This document shows positions 10,573-21,100 of a DNA stretch of 64,000 nucleotides, in pieces (position 1 is the stretch's first letter; each line of letters begins with the position of its first letter). Origin of the DNA: Capitella teleta (taxonomy: Eukaryota; Annelida; Polychaeta; Capitellidae); assembly GCA_000328365.1 (NCBI GenBank), contig KB299468.1:3750-67749 (forward strand). Direction: 5' to 3'. The translations under genes were made by a program, and so were the position numbers. A model generated the notes under the pieces. The model worked only from the letters and a program-made list of their open reading frames with translations. It was not told where the DNA came from and did not search any database.

Positions 10573-12218
10573 TCAACACAAGTTAAGTTAGAAATATTAG
10601 ACGTGATTTCCGTGACCGTACGTTAATTATTACGGGACCGTTCGTCATACTTCCCTAAAACTTGCCACGCATATGCGTCGAAACCCAAATATATCTGTTC
10701 TGAATATTGTTAGGAATAAGGGAAGGTAACGACGTCTTCGATCTTTTTCTGATTTGTCATCGACTTTCACACCTCACGAATGAATGAGTGTTTTTAAACG
10801 TGAATGATAAAGAGGAAAAAGACACCTGTAGAATTAATGATGATTCATTTTAATCAATGATCAGGATAATAGAAATATGAAAGAAACCAAAGTTCTTGCG
10901 TTTGGGCAGAAGCCCCTATGCCTCCACACGTTTGCTCGCGACGATGTCCCACGCCAGACTTTCCTCCCTCCGCGTCTCCCCGATCTTTCCCGCCAAATCC
11001 TGATATCAGATAGCGTTGATAGAAGCCAGGTAGATAAGGTGACCTTGATGGGGAAGGCCTGGCAGTTCCGGTGGCCTGTTGGTTTCCAAACATTGGCACG
11101 GTCCTGATAAAATGTATAACAGCCCCTCTCCTGATATATATATCCATCCTCTCCTTTGCAATAATTTCCGTGCCCCTATATCTTGTATTCATACATCTGT
11201 TGCTTTTGCTGTTGTTTCTTGAACAGTTCTTTGAATGTGCTCCATTCATTAATAAAATATCTATCTATCTTGAAGACATCTTTATTGCCACTTTTAATCC
11301 AACCAACATGTCTCTTACTTGGTCACCAGAGTTGGTATAGCTTTTGAGCATCGACCCTTTAAAGTCATTTGATAAGATTAATTGTTATGTCAATATATCT
11401 GACTAACATCCAGTCTTATTTATACTTATCTTCTTATTTATCTATTTATTATCCAGTCGTTGCCTGGTAAGTGGGTTGTTTGATCTCCATATTTGACATA
11501 TTTCTGATTTTGCAGCTTACATCTAAACTAGATATAGAGCAAACCTATATTATTTTTGCCTTATGCAGATAAAAAGTTCTGTTGTAGAGCTCTTTAATTT
11601 GTGATTCAGTTATTACCACTTTCGAGTTATTTTATTTAGATTTAACCGACTGCTCTCCTGTCGTGAGGTGCCACTCTTCATTTTGTTAACCTGTGTTGTT
11701 CAATTCTGGAAATAGATTATGCTTTTACCTTTGTTTCAAACTAATGTAAAGATAAAATACTCTGTACAAAAGGATCATCGCAGATTAATGTTCGCCGAAG
11801 TCAAATTTTATTTTCTATGAGCTCTTAAGACTATTATTCTCTTCGTCTATTTGTCAATTAATTGTGTGTGTGTGTGTGGGGGGGGGGTTGAGGGGGATTG
11901 AAAATAAGCAGCGTCTGTCGTTATCGTCATTGGAGGCATCGCCTTCATGCTTCATACCCCCATGTGCATTGTTGCTTGAGAAAGTGTATACATGACATTC
12001 CTTCAAGGAAATTTGCAAACCTTTAATAGCAATTCTCCAAGAAGCACAACCAATCAATTAATTTAAATTTGGAGAGAGCTGCCTGATCAGTCGAGGCAAG
12101 ACGGGTGACATTTCAAATCATTAGGGCCTAGTGATTTGGTGACAACGATAACAGGCAGACGCACAATCAAGAAGGATATTTCTGCCCAAAGTAAAGCTCA
12201 AATTGAAAACAATAATCG
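10573..12218. other. Intergenic between discoidin and C1q genes
   Basis: No supported gene. A GT run followed by G residues lies at about 11863-11888. The frames at 10854-11340 on both strands have no recognisable domain. Confidence 0.5.
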
Positions 12219-12224
12219 TTTATT
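12219..12224 (-). promoter_or_regulatory. Poly(A) signal AATAAA of C1q gene A
   Basis: AATAAA on the minus strand, about 115 bp after the stop codon of the minus-strand Ly6-collagen-C1q gene. Confidence 0.45.
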
Positions 12225-12338
12225 TCAGTCGCAGTGCATGTACTACTAACTTTCAAATTAAAAAAAAAAATACTTTCATTTAATGTTATATCTAAGAAGC
12301 ATTTTACATAAATCTTGCTGATTTTAGAATCAAACTAA

Positions 12339-13698
12339 TTAAACGTCATCGAGACAACCAGTTATTTTATGCCCAGTGAAAGTGACGTCAGTCGGCGATG
12401 ACGTAATATCACTTATGAGGTTAGTGATGAAGCCAGTCTCTCTTGGCTTCACGCTGAGCTGAACGAACTCACCGGCTTCAAGAAAGAGAACAGTCATGTT
12501 GCTGGCAACCGGATAAGGTCCAATCGCGCTTCTCTTTCCTGTCGACAAAATTACGTCATTTCCTTGGAAGAGTAGCAGCGGTGTTGCTGAGTTCCCATTG
12601 GCTCTTGCAGTCACGTGGAAGAAATAAGCCCCGTCTACCGGAGCAGTAAACATCCCAGAAGCATCTAGGCCACCCCCAATGTTACTGGTTGTTAACGTGA
12701 AGCTAACATTGACGATTTGTGTTGATTCTTGTTCGACGTTAGATGCAATTTCTGAGAAAGCCACTCCCCTTAAGCACTCAGGACGACACGCACGGCAACC
12801 TGTAGCAAGATCGTAAAATACATCGGTCGGTGGAGTCACTTATCAATTATACCTCCTTCTCCCCGCACACCTTTGTCCCCTGAAGGAAAAACAAATACAT
12901 ATGCAATCAATATTAATAAAAATGTATGAATAAATTGTCAGGAATTCTGTATTCTGACCTTGCCTCCCTGGAACCCCTGAGAATCCAGGGACGCCGATGT
13001 CTCCAGAGATTCCCATAACACCAGGTAGACCCTTGGTACCGTAATTACCTGCAGGCGTGGGCAAATATAATTATTAAGAAACATTTCATAAATTACATAC
13101 TGACCCCTTTCTCCTGGAATTCCAGGCCTTCCAGGCTGACCTGCATGTCCACGTTCACCGGGTAACCCGTGAGGTCCAGGTTGACCTACGGAACCAGTAG
13201 GACCTGGTGGTCCTGGAGGTCCAGGTGGACATGGACACACTTTGCCAGACTCAGGGACTGATGCTTCAGTTGGACGCATGAAATCAGGAACTGTGGGGAA
13301 ACAGAAAAGTGCACTTCAACAAATTCAACTAGAACAAACAGAACCACATAACGAAAAGCACTTACATGGAGGTTCCTGTTCATTGCACAAATCACCCTCA
13401 CAACAGTAAGAACATGAAAAGGGACCGCATATAAGTTTTCCTGGAAATTCACATTCGTTAGCGTTGCGTTTGATCAGAAGCTGGTTTGATGATCTCTTGG
13501 TTGCAAGGCAATACTGTAGTGAGTATGATGTCACATTGACGTCATTATTGGCACAAAGTAACTCACCTTATATCTTGCGGTCGCGTAACCGGTGTTTGTG
13601 TTGCACTCAGTGTTGTTCTTCAAAAAACATTGGTAACACCGGTCACGTGCCGAGGCTACCATAGCAACGGTTGACCATAGCAACACTGAGATCAACAT
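12339..13698 (-). CDS. Secreted Ly6/uPAR-collagen-C1q protein (gene A)
   Basis: Six exons on the minus strand (13567-13698, 13366-13513, 13105-13290, 12959-13048, 12853-12879, 12339-12799) give 347 residues. A signal peptide ([17 protein letters not shown]) is followed by a Ly6/uPAR three-finger domain, residues about 18-95, starting [13 protein letters not shown] and closing [11 protein letters not shown]. Next is a collagen stalk, residues about 116-194 ([20 protein letters not shown] and on), coded partly by exons of 90 and 27 nt in phase 1. A cysteine knot-like CRACRPEC links to a C1q head ([42 protein letters not shown]). The stalk should trimerise the heads. The last intron is only 53 bp. 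It is divergently paired with gene B about 2 kb away, and the 148-nt second exon has an exact length match there. The likely role is soluble pattern recognition or matrix binding; this is inference. Confidence 0.85.
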
Positions 13699-15676
13699 AT
13701 GGTACTTGGCATTCTATAAATGAGATAGAATAACATTGCTACCTCGTGTTCTAAACTTGAAACAAAGCGCTGAAATGTCGAACATTTAAACATTCAGAAA
13801 ATGCAATCATTATTCCATTCGTTTAATCTTATACCCGAGCAAAAATTGCGAAATATTTCCGCACTGCCTCTCAGATAATATTATATGTGTCAAACTCGGT
13901 CTGATTCTCTTTTTTCTTGTTTGCTTTCTTAGCTAACAAATACGGTTTTGTGTGAATTATATGTCTATTTGCTATTATAACGATCTCAAATAACTAGGTT
14001 TAGCATGAATAGCTTGGATTCTTTAAGATAACAGTATTGTGCAAAAAAAGATAAATTGACTCACCATTGTGTATTAGTCGCTTGCCAAAATGCAAATCAC
14101 TCATTGGAACTCATTTCATCTACATGAATTTGTAGACATCCGGAATATTTCATAGTTTTTCCTCTTGTAGAAGAAAAAAAGTTCCCCTCTAAATCCTATT
14201 GAGGCAGACAACTTCGAGAAAAAAAGCATGAGAGAGAGATAAAATGGGAAATAGCTCTAGTATTAAGATAGAAAACATTATATAATTTTGTATTGCACAA
14301 CTATTTTGATCGTAGTATTGCATATAATTGTGAAATTGAGTATTCATTTGCAACATTATGGCAATGTGTAAGCCATTGTTTTGTGATTATGGTTGCTGTG
14401 GTACCTACCATATGGTGAGCCTTTTGCGGTGGTCAGCTCAACTTCGCGAAGTCTTAAATGCACTGTGACAAAGAGCAATGTGAAGCTGGTCATTGACAAT
14501 GAAAGCTAAATAATAATAGGAAGATAATAGATAATAGATAGATAATAGAAGGATAATTTTATTATTTTGTTAATCGTTATTTTATGATATATGATATATA
14601 TGATATATGATATACCTTTCAAAGTGTCTCTAATCATAAAATGTGCGCCCAAAATGCTTTCAGGGAGTATGAACATATTTTTGACTGCTGCCTCCTCTAG
14701 ATTTGATTAAATTACACCACTTTAAATTAATTTTATTGTACTAAGACCAAGTCTACTGTGGTCCGGTAACGTTTCACGATAATCCGTTTCGACCACTTGT
14801 ATCACTTGAAGAATTCGACAGCAGATCGATACAAGAATCGTTCTTGTGATGACGGGATGCTATGCAATTGAGAGCATAGCCCACGTATTACAGCTTCTTC
14901 ATTTGTAGCAATGAACAACCAAAGTTTATAATAATGGTAGAACCAAAGTTCTTGAAACAAGATTGTGGGCCAAGACACAAAATTTGAAACACAATCTTTG
15001 TGTATAGGGGTAATATCATTCCAACTCATCAACAAGAATACAACCAATAATGGCCTAGGAGTGCTACCATGCATAAATACATGTTATACATATTCCTCTT
15101 TGCTAAACATTTCACACAGCACTTCTGCGCTATAAACAGCCTCATATCACGCCCATAAACTGACATGTACAGGACATGCAATTAAATAAAAATGCCAACA
15201 CATTATACATGGCACCACCATCGGCACTTAGTCACGTCGCTGTTGAGTGAAGAAAAAATAATGGCTCACAATTTGCTTCTGCAGGATGCACTTAATCACT
15301 TATTGGATCTAGGGATTCCAGTCGGACAAGTACAAAACACCAGTTGAGGTCTTTCAATTTAGACAGGATCCAGAGGAAACCCATAAAATGGTGAGCCAAA
15401 CTTTATGGTGTTCAATTTCCATTATTATTCAATCATATTCATTTCAACTCATATAATTATTCAATAATATTCCTTTCAAATTTATAGCTCAATCTTAGCA
15501 ATGGTATCTCTTTAAGGAGTTTGTTTCTTGTATCCTTCTGCAGCTGAGCCACCGAGAGTTTAAAGTTTTTGTTTCTTTATATGAAGCATCACTTTGAAAT
15601 CCAAATTCCACGCACGACCATGAGCAGTAGTCCCAAGTTGGAATTCAGACATCTCGTTGTTGATTTTGCTTCACTG
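13699..15676. promoter_or_regulatory. Shared upstream region of the divergent C1q genes
   Basis: About 2 kb separate the two start codons. No coding exon is supported here. A TATC/ATAG-rich low-complexity stretch lies at about 14515-14610. A 5' untranslated exon for gene B may lie within it. The head-to-head arrangement makes joint regulation possible, but no specific element can be named. Confidence 0.35.
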
Positions 15677-18454
15677 ATGTCGATATCAAATTATTGTTCA
15701 CAGAAGGGGAAGTTCTTCCTGGTCGCAGTGATTTTGCTATTTGCAACCGTAGCCAGCGAGGCCAAGCGAGGGAAACATCGCGATCACCACAATCATCGCA
15801 GCCAAGAACGTGAAGGTATAATTATTATGACCAGCTGTCACTTGCATTTGACATTATACGGTCAAGACTGCTTTTTGTGGTATGCATGCAATATATTTGT
15901 TATAAGAATAATTCCAAAATATCCGCAATGGTTTCATTGATTCCTAATAACCTGTCATTCAGATTCCAGGTCTAGATCTAGATCCTGGGAATCCAGATCC
16001 AGAGAATCGGGATCCAGGGAATCCGGATCCAGGGAGTCCGGATCCAGAGAGTCCGGATCCAGTGAATCGGATGAGAGTAGTGAGGATGCATTGCCGCAAT
16101 GTTACAACTGCGACGGTAAAACCAACGAAGAATGCAATGCCAACGTCGAGACATGTCTAAGCAGTCAATTTGTGAGTGTCACTTATAAAATCGCCTTAAG
16201 TTCTGCACAGATAACGTAAGCACAACCACAGATCAGATCTGATGCCTGTTGAACGTTCAAGCAATTTTCAATAACATCTATGTGATAATGTTTGATTTAC
16301 CAGTCGTGCTACGCGTCTGCTCGAACTGACGGAACTAACCTAGAAAAGCGATGCATGTTGGATTGTCCAAAGCATGGAAGAACCATGTGCAGTAACGGCA
16401 TATGCTTTTATTGCTGTCCAGGCGACCTTTGCAACCGAGAAATTCCACAGAGTTGGTTAAATATTCTCCATACAAACATCACTTTCTAAAGGTCCCTTAT
16501 TACAGTGCCGGACTACAGTGACCAATGGCAACTAGGTCAACCTGATGGACCCGGAGGAAGAGAGACACAATGCCCTGAAGAAACACAATGCCCGGTAGGA
16601 CCACAAGGACCCCCAGGACCTAGAGGACCACCTGGATTACCTGGAGTGAGCGTACAGGGTGATCCTGGTGCTCCAGGACTCGATGGTCGTCCTGGAGAAC
16701 CAGGAGAGAGAGGTGAGAACCGTGATAGTGTTTGTGAGCCAACGTTTAGTTGTTGTCCATGATTGACTTGTGTTCAATTCATTCATTGTTTATGATTATA
16801 ATTGACACGAGATATGCACTGTTCACAGGTAGTGCTGGCCTTCCAGGACAAGACGGATCACCTGGCCCCAAGGGAGATAGGGGAAGCTCAGGAATCCCCG
16901 GAATACCGGGTAATTCATTGTTTTTACATTTTTTATTCAGGATATACAGAGTGGACCAAAAGTAGCCTATCTACTCCGTGTTAACGATCTCAATGCTTTT
17001 CAATGACGCTGGGCATTTCTTAGAAAGTGTTTCAAAACAGATCGCAGTGTAAAAATCACACAAAGATTAGAGAAATGAATACTTGGTATGGTTAGCTTAA
17101 CATGTCATGCTGCTATTCCTATGATTAATATTTCAATTTCATCCATATTTATGCCGATTAATCTCAATTAACAGAGTGCACTTATCATTCCGCGATATTT
17201 CCATTTTTGGAGGCAAACAGGACTATGAATAAACTTCATTGAACGCATTAAGACAACTAGTGTGTTGTTTGAGAGTGCTATTGTTGTGATAGCAGTACTA
17301 ATGTGTATCTCCCAAAATCAAAACAAAGTAGAGAGTTTGTATTGAAGCTCCATGCAAGATATGAAATTCCTTAATGCTGGTTTAGGGACCAATCTGATTT
17401 TCCTCTCTTCGCGATCATTCACACTCGCATTTAAATGCTCCTCCCACATTCAAAATACACTTTCTATTTGTTTTCTTTGCATAATTGGGCGCAAAATAAC
17501 CTAGTCAATCCATACCAGGTAATTATTTTTTCGGAATAATTGATATATTTTAGTAAATTCTGGGGTTTCTGTTTTGTTTCAACATGGAGTAGATAGGCTA
17601 CTTTTTGAACACTCTGTATAATGTAGACTTTGAACTTTGATATAAGTATATAGATCTATCTTAATGTGCAAAGCAAACAGCAAGACATAAACTCACAAAT
17701 TTTAACAGCTTTTATTACTTTGTTTTTTTGTACTTTTGTACTTTTGTTTTTTGTGTACTTTTGTTTTGTTTTTTTGTTTTTTGGGCATTTGTACTTTTCA
17801 GGACGCCCAGGAACAACTGGTCCAAGAGGAGATCCCGGTTCATCTAGTAGGTATCCAGTTAAAAAAAATATAGTTAGCTCTCTATGAAGTAAAGCTAGCA
17901 GCTAAATAACCATATACATCAGTATAGGTACTCTAAAATACTATAATTTATTTCTTAATCAAAATTCGTTTATAGATTGCCCTCTGTGCCGCCCTGAGTG
18001 CACACGTGTTGTGGCATTCTCAGCAAATGCATTTGACGTTGAGCAGGAATCCGAAGACGCCATCACTGTCGGCTTCCCTACTTCGTCCACAACGAGCAAC
18101 ATCGGAGGAGGGCTCCATGCTACCGGTGTGTTCACTGCTCCGATGAGCGGAGCTTATTTCTTCCACGTGACCACGAGGGCCAATGGAAATGGAGCAACTC
18201 CGCTGCTGTTCTATAAAGGAAATGACGTCATAATGATAACTGGAAGAAGCGACGTAGATGCCGTGGGACCTTATCCAGTTGGAACCAACTCGATGCTTGT
18301 GGAACTCATGGCCGGAGAATCGGTTCAACTGAAGATCAAACCGAAGAAATCTGGTTTCTTCAGCAGCATCATCAGTGATGTGACGTCATCGCCGACTGAC
18401 GTCACATTCGTCGGGTACCGCGTCGCTGGGTGCCTGGAGCAATCTGGAAACTGA
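15677..18454 (+). CDS. Secreted Ly6/uPAR-collagen-C1q protein with Ser-Gly-rich linker (gene B)
   Basis: Seven exons (15677-15815, 15963-16171, 16304-16451, 16506-16712, 16829-16909, 17802-17846, 17976-18454) give 435 residues. The chosen ATG puts a hydrophobic signal ([17 protein letters not shown]) near the N-terminus; in-frame ATGs at 15569 and 15620 are alternatives. A basic [11 protein letters not shown] stretch and a repeated GSRES linker (residues about 47-88) precede a Ly6/uPAR domain ([12 protein letters not shown] to CCPGDLCN). The collagen stalk (residues about 189-275) uses phase-1 exons of 81 and 45 nt. CPLCRPEC then leads to the C1q head ([32 protein letters not shown], ending VGYRVAGC). 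It is a close paralogue of gene A, with the same domain order and an identical 148-nt Ly6 exon length. The intron between the 81- and 45-nt exons carries a mariner-like element. The linker, absent from gene A, is the main difference. Confidence 0.85.
15969..16075 (+). repeat. Coding 15-bp minisatellite (GSRES repeats)
   Basis: About five to six imperfect copies of GGATCCAGGGAATCC or variants in exon 2 of gene B, encoding repeated Gly-Ser-Arg-Glu-Ser. The periodic GGATCC shows recent tandem growth. It gives repeated Ser-Gly pairs with nearby acidic residues. Confidence 0.8.
16945..17618 (+). mobile_element. Non-autonomous mariner-like element, copy 1
   Basis: The ends are inverted repeats of about 33 bp: the left starts CAGAGTGGACCAAAAGTAGC and the right ends in the near-exact complement, ACTCTGTATA. 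The outermost bases TATA on both sides fit a TA target duplication typical of Tc1/mariner. No transposase frame is visible in the 0.67 kb. It lies in an intron of gene B. A second, inverted copy lies at 36461-36940. Confidence 0.7.
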
Positions 18455-18879
18455 TCTGAAACTCCGTAGATTATTATCCATGCTCTGAAATTGCCCTTTC
18501 TTATAAACATGATTGTATACGTGAAATGATTCTATATTACTATCTTCTCATTTTTGTTTTCACCAGCGGTTCCTTTGTGAGAGTTCACGAGTTCAATGGC
18601 AATTAGAAAAACTATTCTTCTTCGTATATTAGAGTGAATTTATCACCAATGGCATTATTTATTTCGAGAAATGCAATCCTAAAACATACAAATATCACAG
18701 CCAATGGAACGAAAAAGAGGGAAAGAGAGAAAATTGAAGACACCTAACAAAGTTTCAAGGTGAATTAATGATTAATTAAGGATTAATTGAAGAATTGACT
18801 ATTTTTTAAGTCGAATAAATGATTCCAAAGAAACTCAGACTCGTCAGTTTCTATGAATGTGCTATCAATGCAACACATA
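18455..18879. other. 3' flank of C1q gene B
   Basis: Presumed 3' untranslated region; AATAAA at 18814-18819 is a possible polyadenylation signal about 360 bp after the stop. Confidence 0.45.
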
Positions 18880-19820
18880 CAGTAAACCCTCGATGTGTCG
18901 AACATCTGTCATTCGAATGTCAGATATCGGTTCTCCTATGCTTTACTATTAGCATTAATTAACATCTGTCCCTCGAACGTCTCACTCTCGAATTTAACCC
19001 TGTGTCGAAGTGTTTCTGTGTCTCAGAGACATATCTTTGATCTATGGCTCGAAGTTGAAAAATTCTATAAGCATATTTCTCAGTTAGGTTACTTCAAAGA
19101 GAGTTAGGCACAGTTGCTTACAAAGCATCAAAACATCCCCGCGCCACAAAACAGTCGGCAGCCTTTATCTCTTCTCTGTTTAAGCCGCGACAAAAGCGAG
19201 GCTGACTCCAAAGATCAACGGACCGTGGATCTCAACTAAGGCATTGTTGTTGGTGTGCTTGTGATGATCTTTAATGAATTGCCAACCAAAGTCAGTTCAC
19301 ATTCGAAGCTAGAGTTAATTAAAGAAATCCAGTCTTAAATTAGATCTATTATGAACTTTATGATAGCTTTAATATCAAAGGACGCAACAATAATATCAAA
19401 GATGTTTGTTTAGAGTGTTATACGAGAAACAGTATAAATCTAGTGACCAACAGTCATCAGCATCCTTAGTTCATCAGCATCGGTATGGCTACAAAACGCA
19501 AGTTCAACGTGATGACACTTTAAGACCCTTAGAGCCACAACAACCTTCCGTGAATTTTTTTTTTTTTTTTTTTTTTTTTCAGGACTTCCAAGATTTTGAC
19601 ATTACTTTTTTATATTAATATTTGTTAATTACTGTTTCAATCACAAAACCATAGCCTCTCATAGTATAAGTACATAACGCATATCGTCAATCAAAACGTC
19701 AGAACACGATTTCACATCATAACGGTCATATCATAACGGCCTCGATCTGTCCGTCGAAGTATCTCTAAGTCGAAGTAATTGAGCTAACCCCACGAACTTT
19801 GACACATCGAGGTTTTACTG
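18880..19820. mobile_element. Pogo/Tigger-like DNA transposon relic
   Basis: A 941-bp segment begins CAGTAAACCCTCGATGTGTC and ends with GACACATCGAGGTTTTACTG, nearly exact complements. TA flanks both ends (18878-18879, 19821-19822). CAGT...CCTCGA termini with a TA duplication are typical of pogo/Tigger elements. No complete transposase frame is present; a 70-codon frame at 18895-19107 is not clearly recognisable. A T tract lies at about 19556-19580. Confidence 0.7.
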
Positions 19821-20017
19821 TAATTGGAAATTTCAGAATATCACAGAATACCTGCAAGCAAGTGTATATCATATATTGCATATTAGGCAACATGGCAACG
19901 GGTAATCAATCACAAAATAATGAAAGGTTAAGAAAGTATTATCAAATAACACGGATCATATTCACTACGTAAATTATGTTATTTTTAAATCAATTATACT
20001 TATGCACCCACAAGCAA

Positions 20018-21100
20018 TTAATAATAAATTAACACAGAGCATATAGTCACAATCAGTACAGTCAGAATATTCGACTGAACAATTCCTGCACTATCATTCC
20101 CTGGAGCACGCATCGGGATATCATCATTACATAATTCTGTTTCGCAGAATGATTGGCAGGTATCCCAATGGGTGTCTTCGGTGCATTCATCAGTTCGACC
20201 ATTCCTTGGTTCGCATCCGCGGTAAAAAGTACGGAGTCGATTTTCACCTGCGGAAAAAAAGAAAAAAAAAAACATAATTTGTAAAATGATAAAATTTGTA
20301 AAATGATACGCACCACAATATCGCTCAAACAAATTGATCCACAATCGAAGAAAACAGTAAAATCGCTGTCAAAACTTCCAATAACGAAGGCTATATCCTT
20401 ATCAGATACCAAGCATACCTTTATCCCACATCCTCTGACTTCTGCATACGTAGTCACCATGTCCACACTGCACTATGGTGAGAGAAGGGTCGTTTCTTGG
20501 GTCGTACATGCAGGTCGCGTTGACGTCAGGGTGCCCATTGTACAGACACGAATAGCAATTGTATACTCCCTCACCACACACAAGCGTCGCGGTCACTGAA
20601 AAATTTTTTTAGTATGATTATCATGTGCGTTCTTTTACGAATTAATCTTGTAAGAAATTTGAACGAGCAACAAACGGTGTTACAAAACAGTGCGCGGGGT
20701 CATGTTGATTTCTCGTGACAGGTGTAAGTAATACTGTGCCATGGCACATTGTAAATTTCTAGGATGTTTACTCTCTGTAGCAGCATTTTTATAAGAAACT
20801 TAGTTATCTTCATCTACTAATGAAGGAATAACCCGAATGAATGCCTTGACGCCACGAATATCCACAGTGCATTTGGCATTAATAAAATTCGTCTGCAATA
20901 CATGTACCTGTATCAACACGAAAGTATTTGCTTGATCTCTAGATAACTAACGGCAACTTATTTGGTCAAATAACTCCTCTTTTTCTTCTCCACAATCTCG
21001 AATACCATTCACAGCAACTGACCGTAATACAGAATTGATACAAGTATCCAATTATAAGAACTATACCTGAGACCACGAGTAGCAGGAAACAGTACATCAT
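20018..21100 (-). CDS. GPI-anchored Ly6/uPAR three-finger protein
   Basis: Three minus-strand exons (21067-21100, 20419-20595, 20018-20247) join in phase 1 to give 146 residues. The signal peptide (MMYCFLLLVVSG) is split by the first intron. The mature part starts CGEGVYNCYSCLYNGHPDVN, contains CGHGDYVC and FYRGCEP, and closes CQSFCETELCND, the Ly6/uPAR ending. A small linker (MRAPGNDSAG) leads to a hydrophobic C-terminus (ILTVLIVTICSVLIYY) with no basic tail, as for GPI addition. The RGC motif and spacing recall the invertebrate quiver/boudin type rather than snake-toxin-like forms. Its Ly6 domain is distinct from those in the C1q genes nearby. A decayed copy lies at 29640-30175. Confidence 0.8.

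Noticed and set aside
13640-13680. Paired RFX X-box-like sequences (CCATAGCAAC twice)
   Set aside because: They lie within the signal-peptide coding exon of C1q gene A and are explained by its codons.
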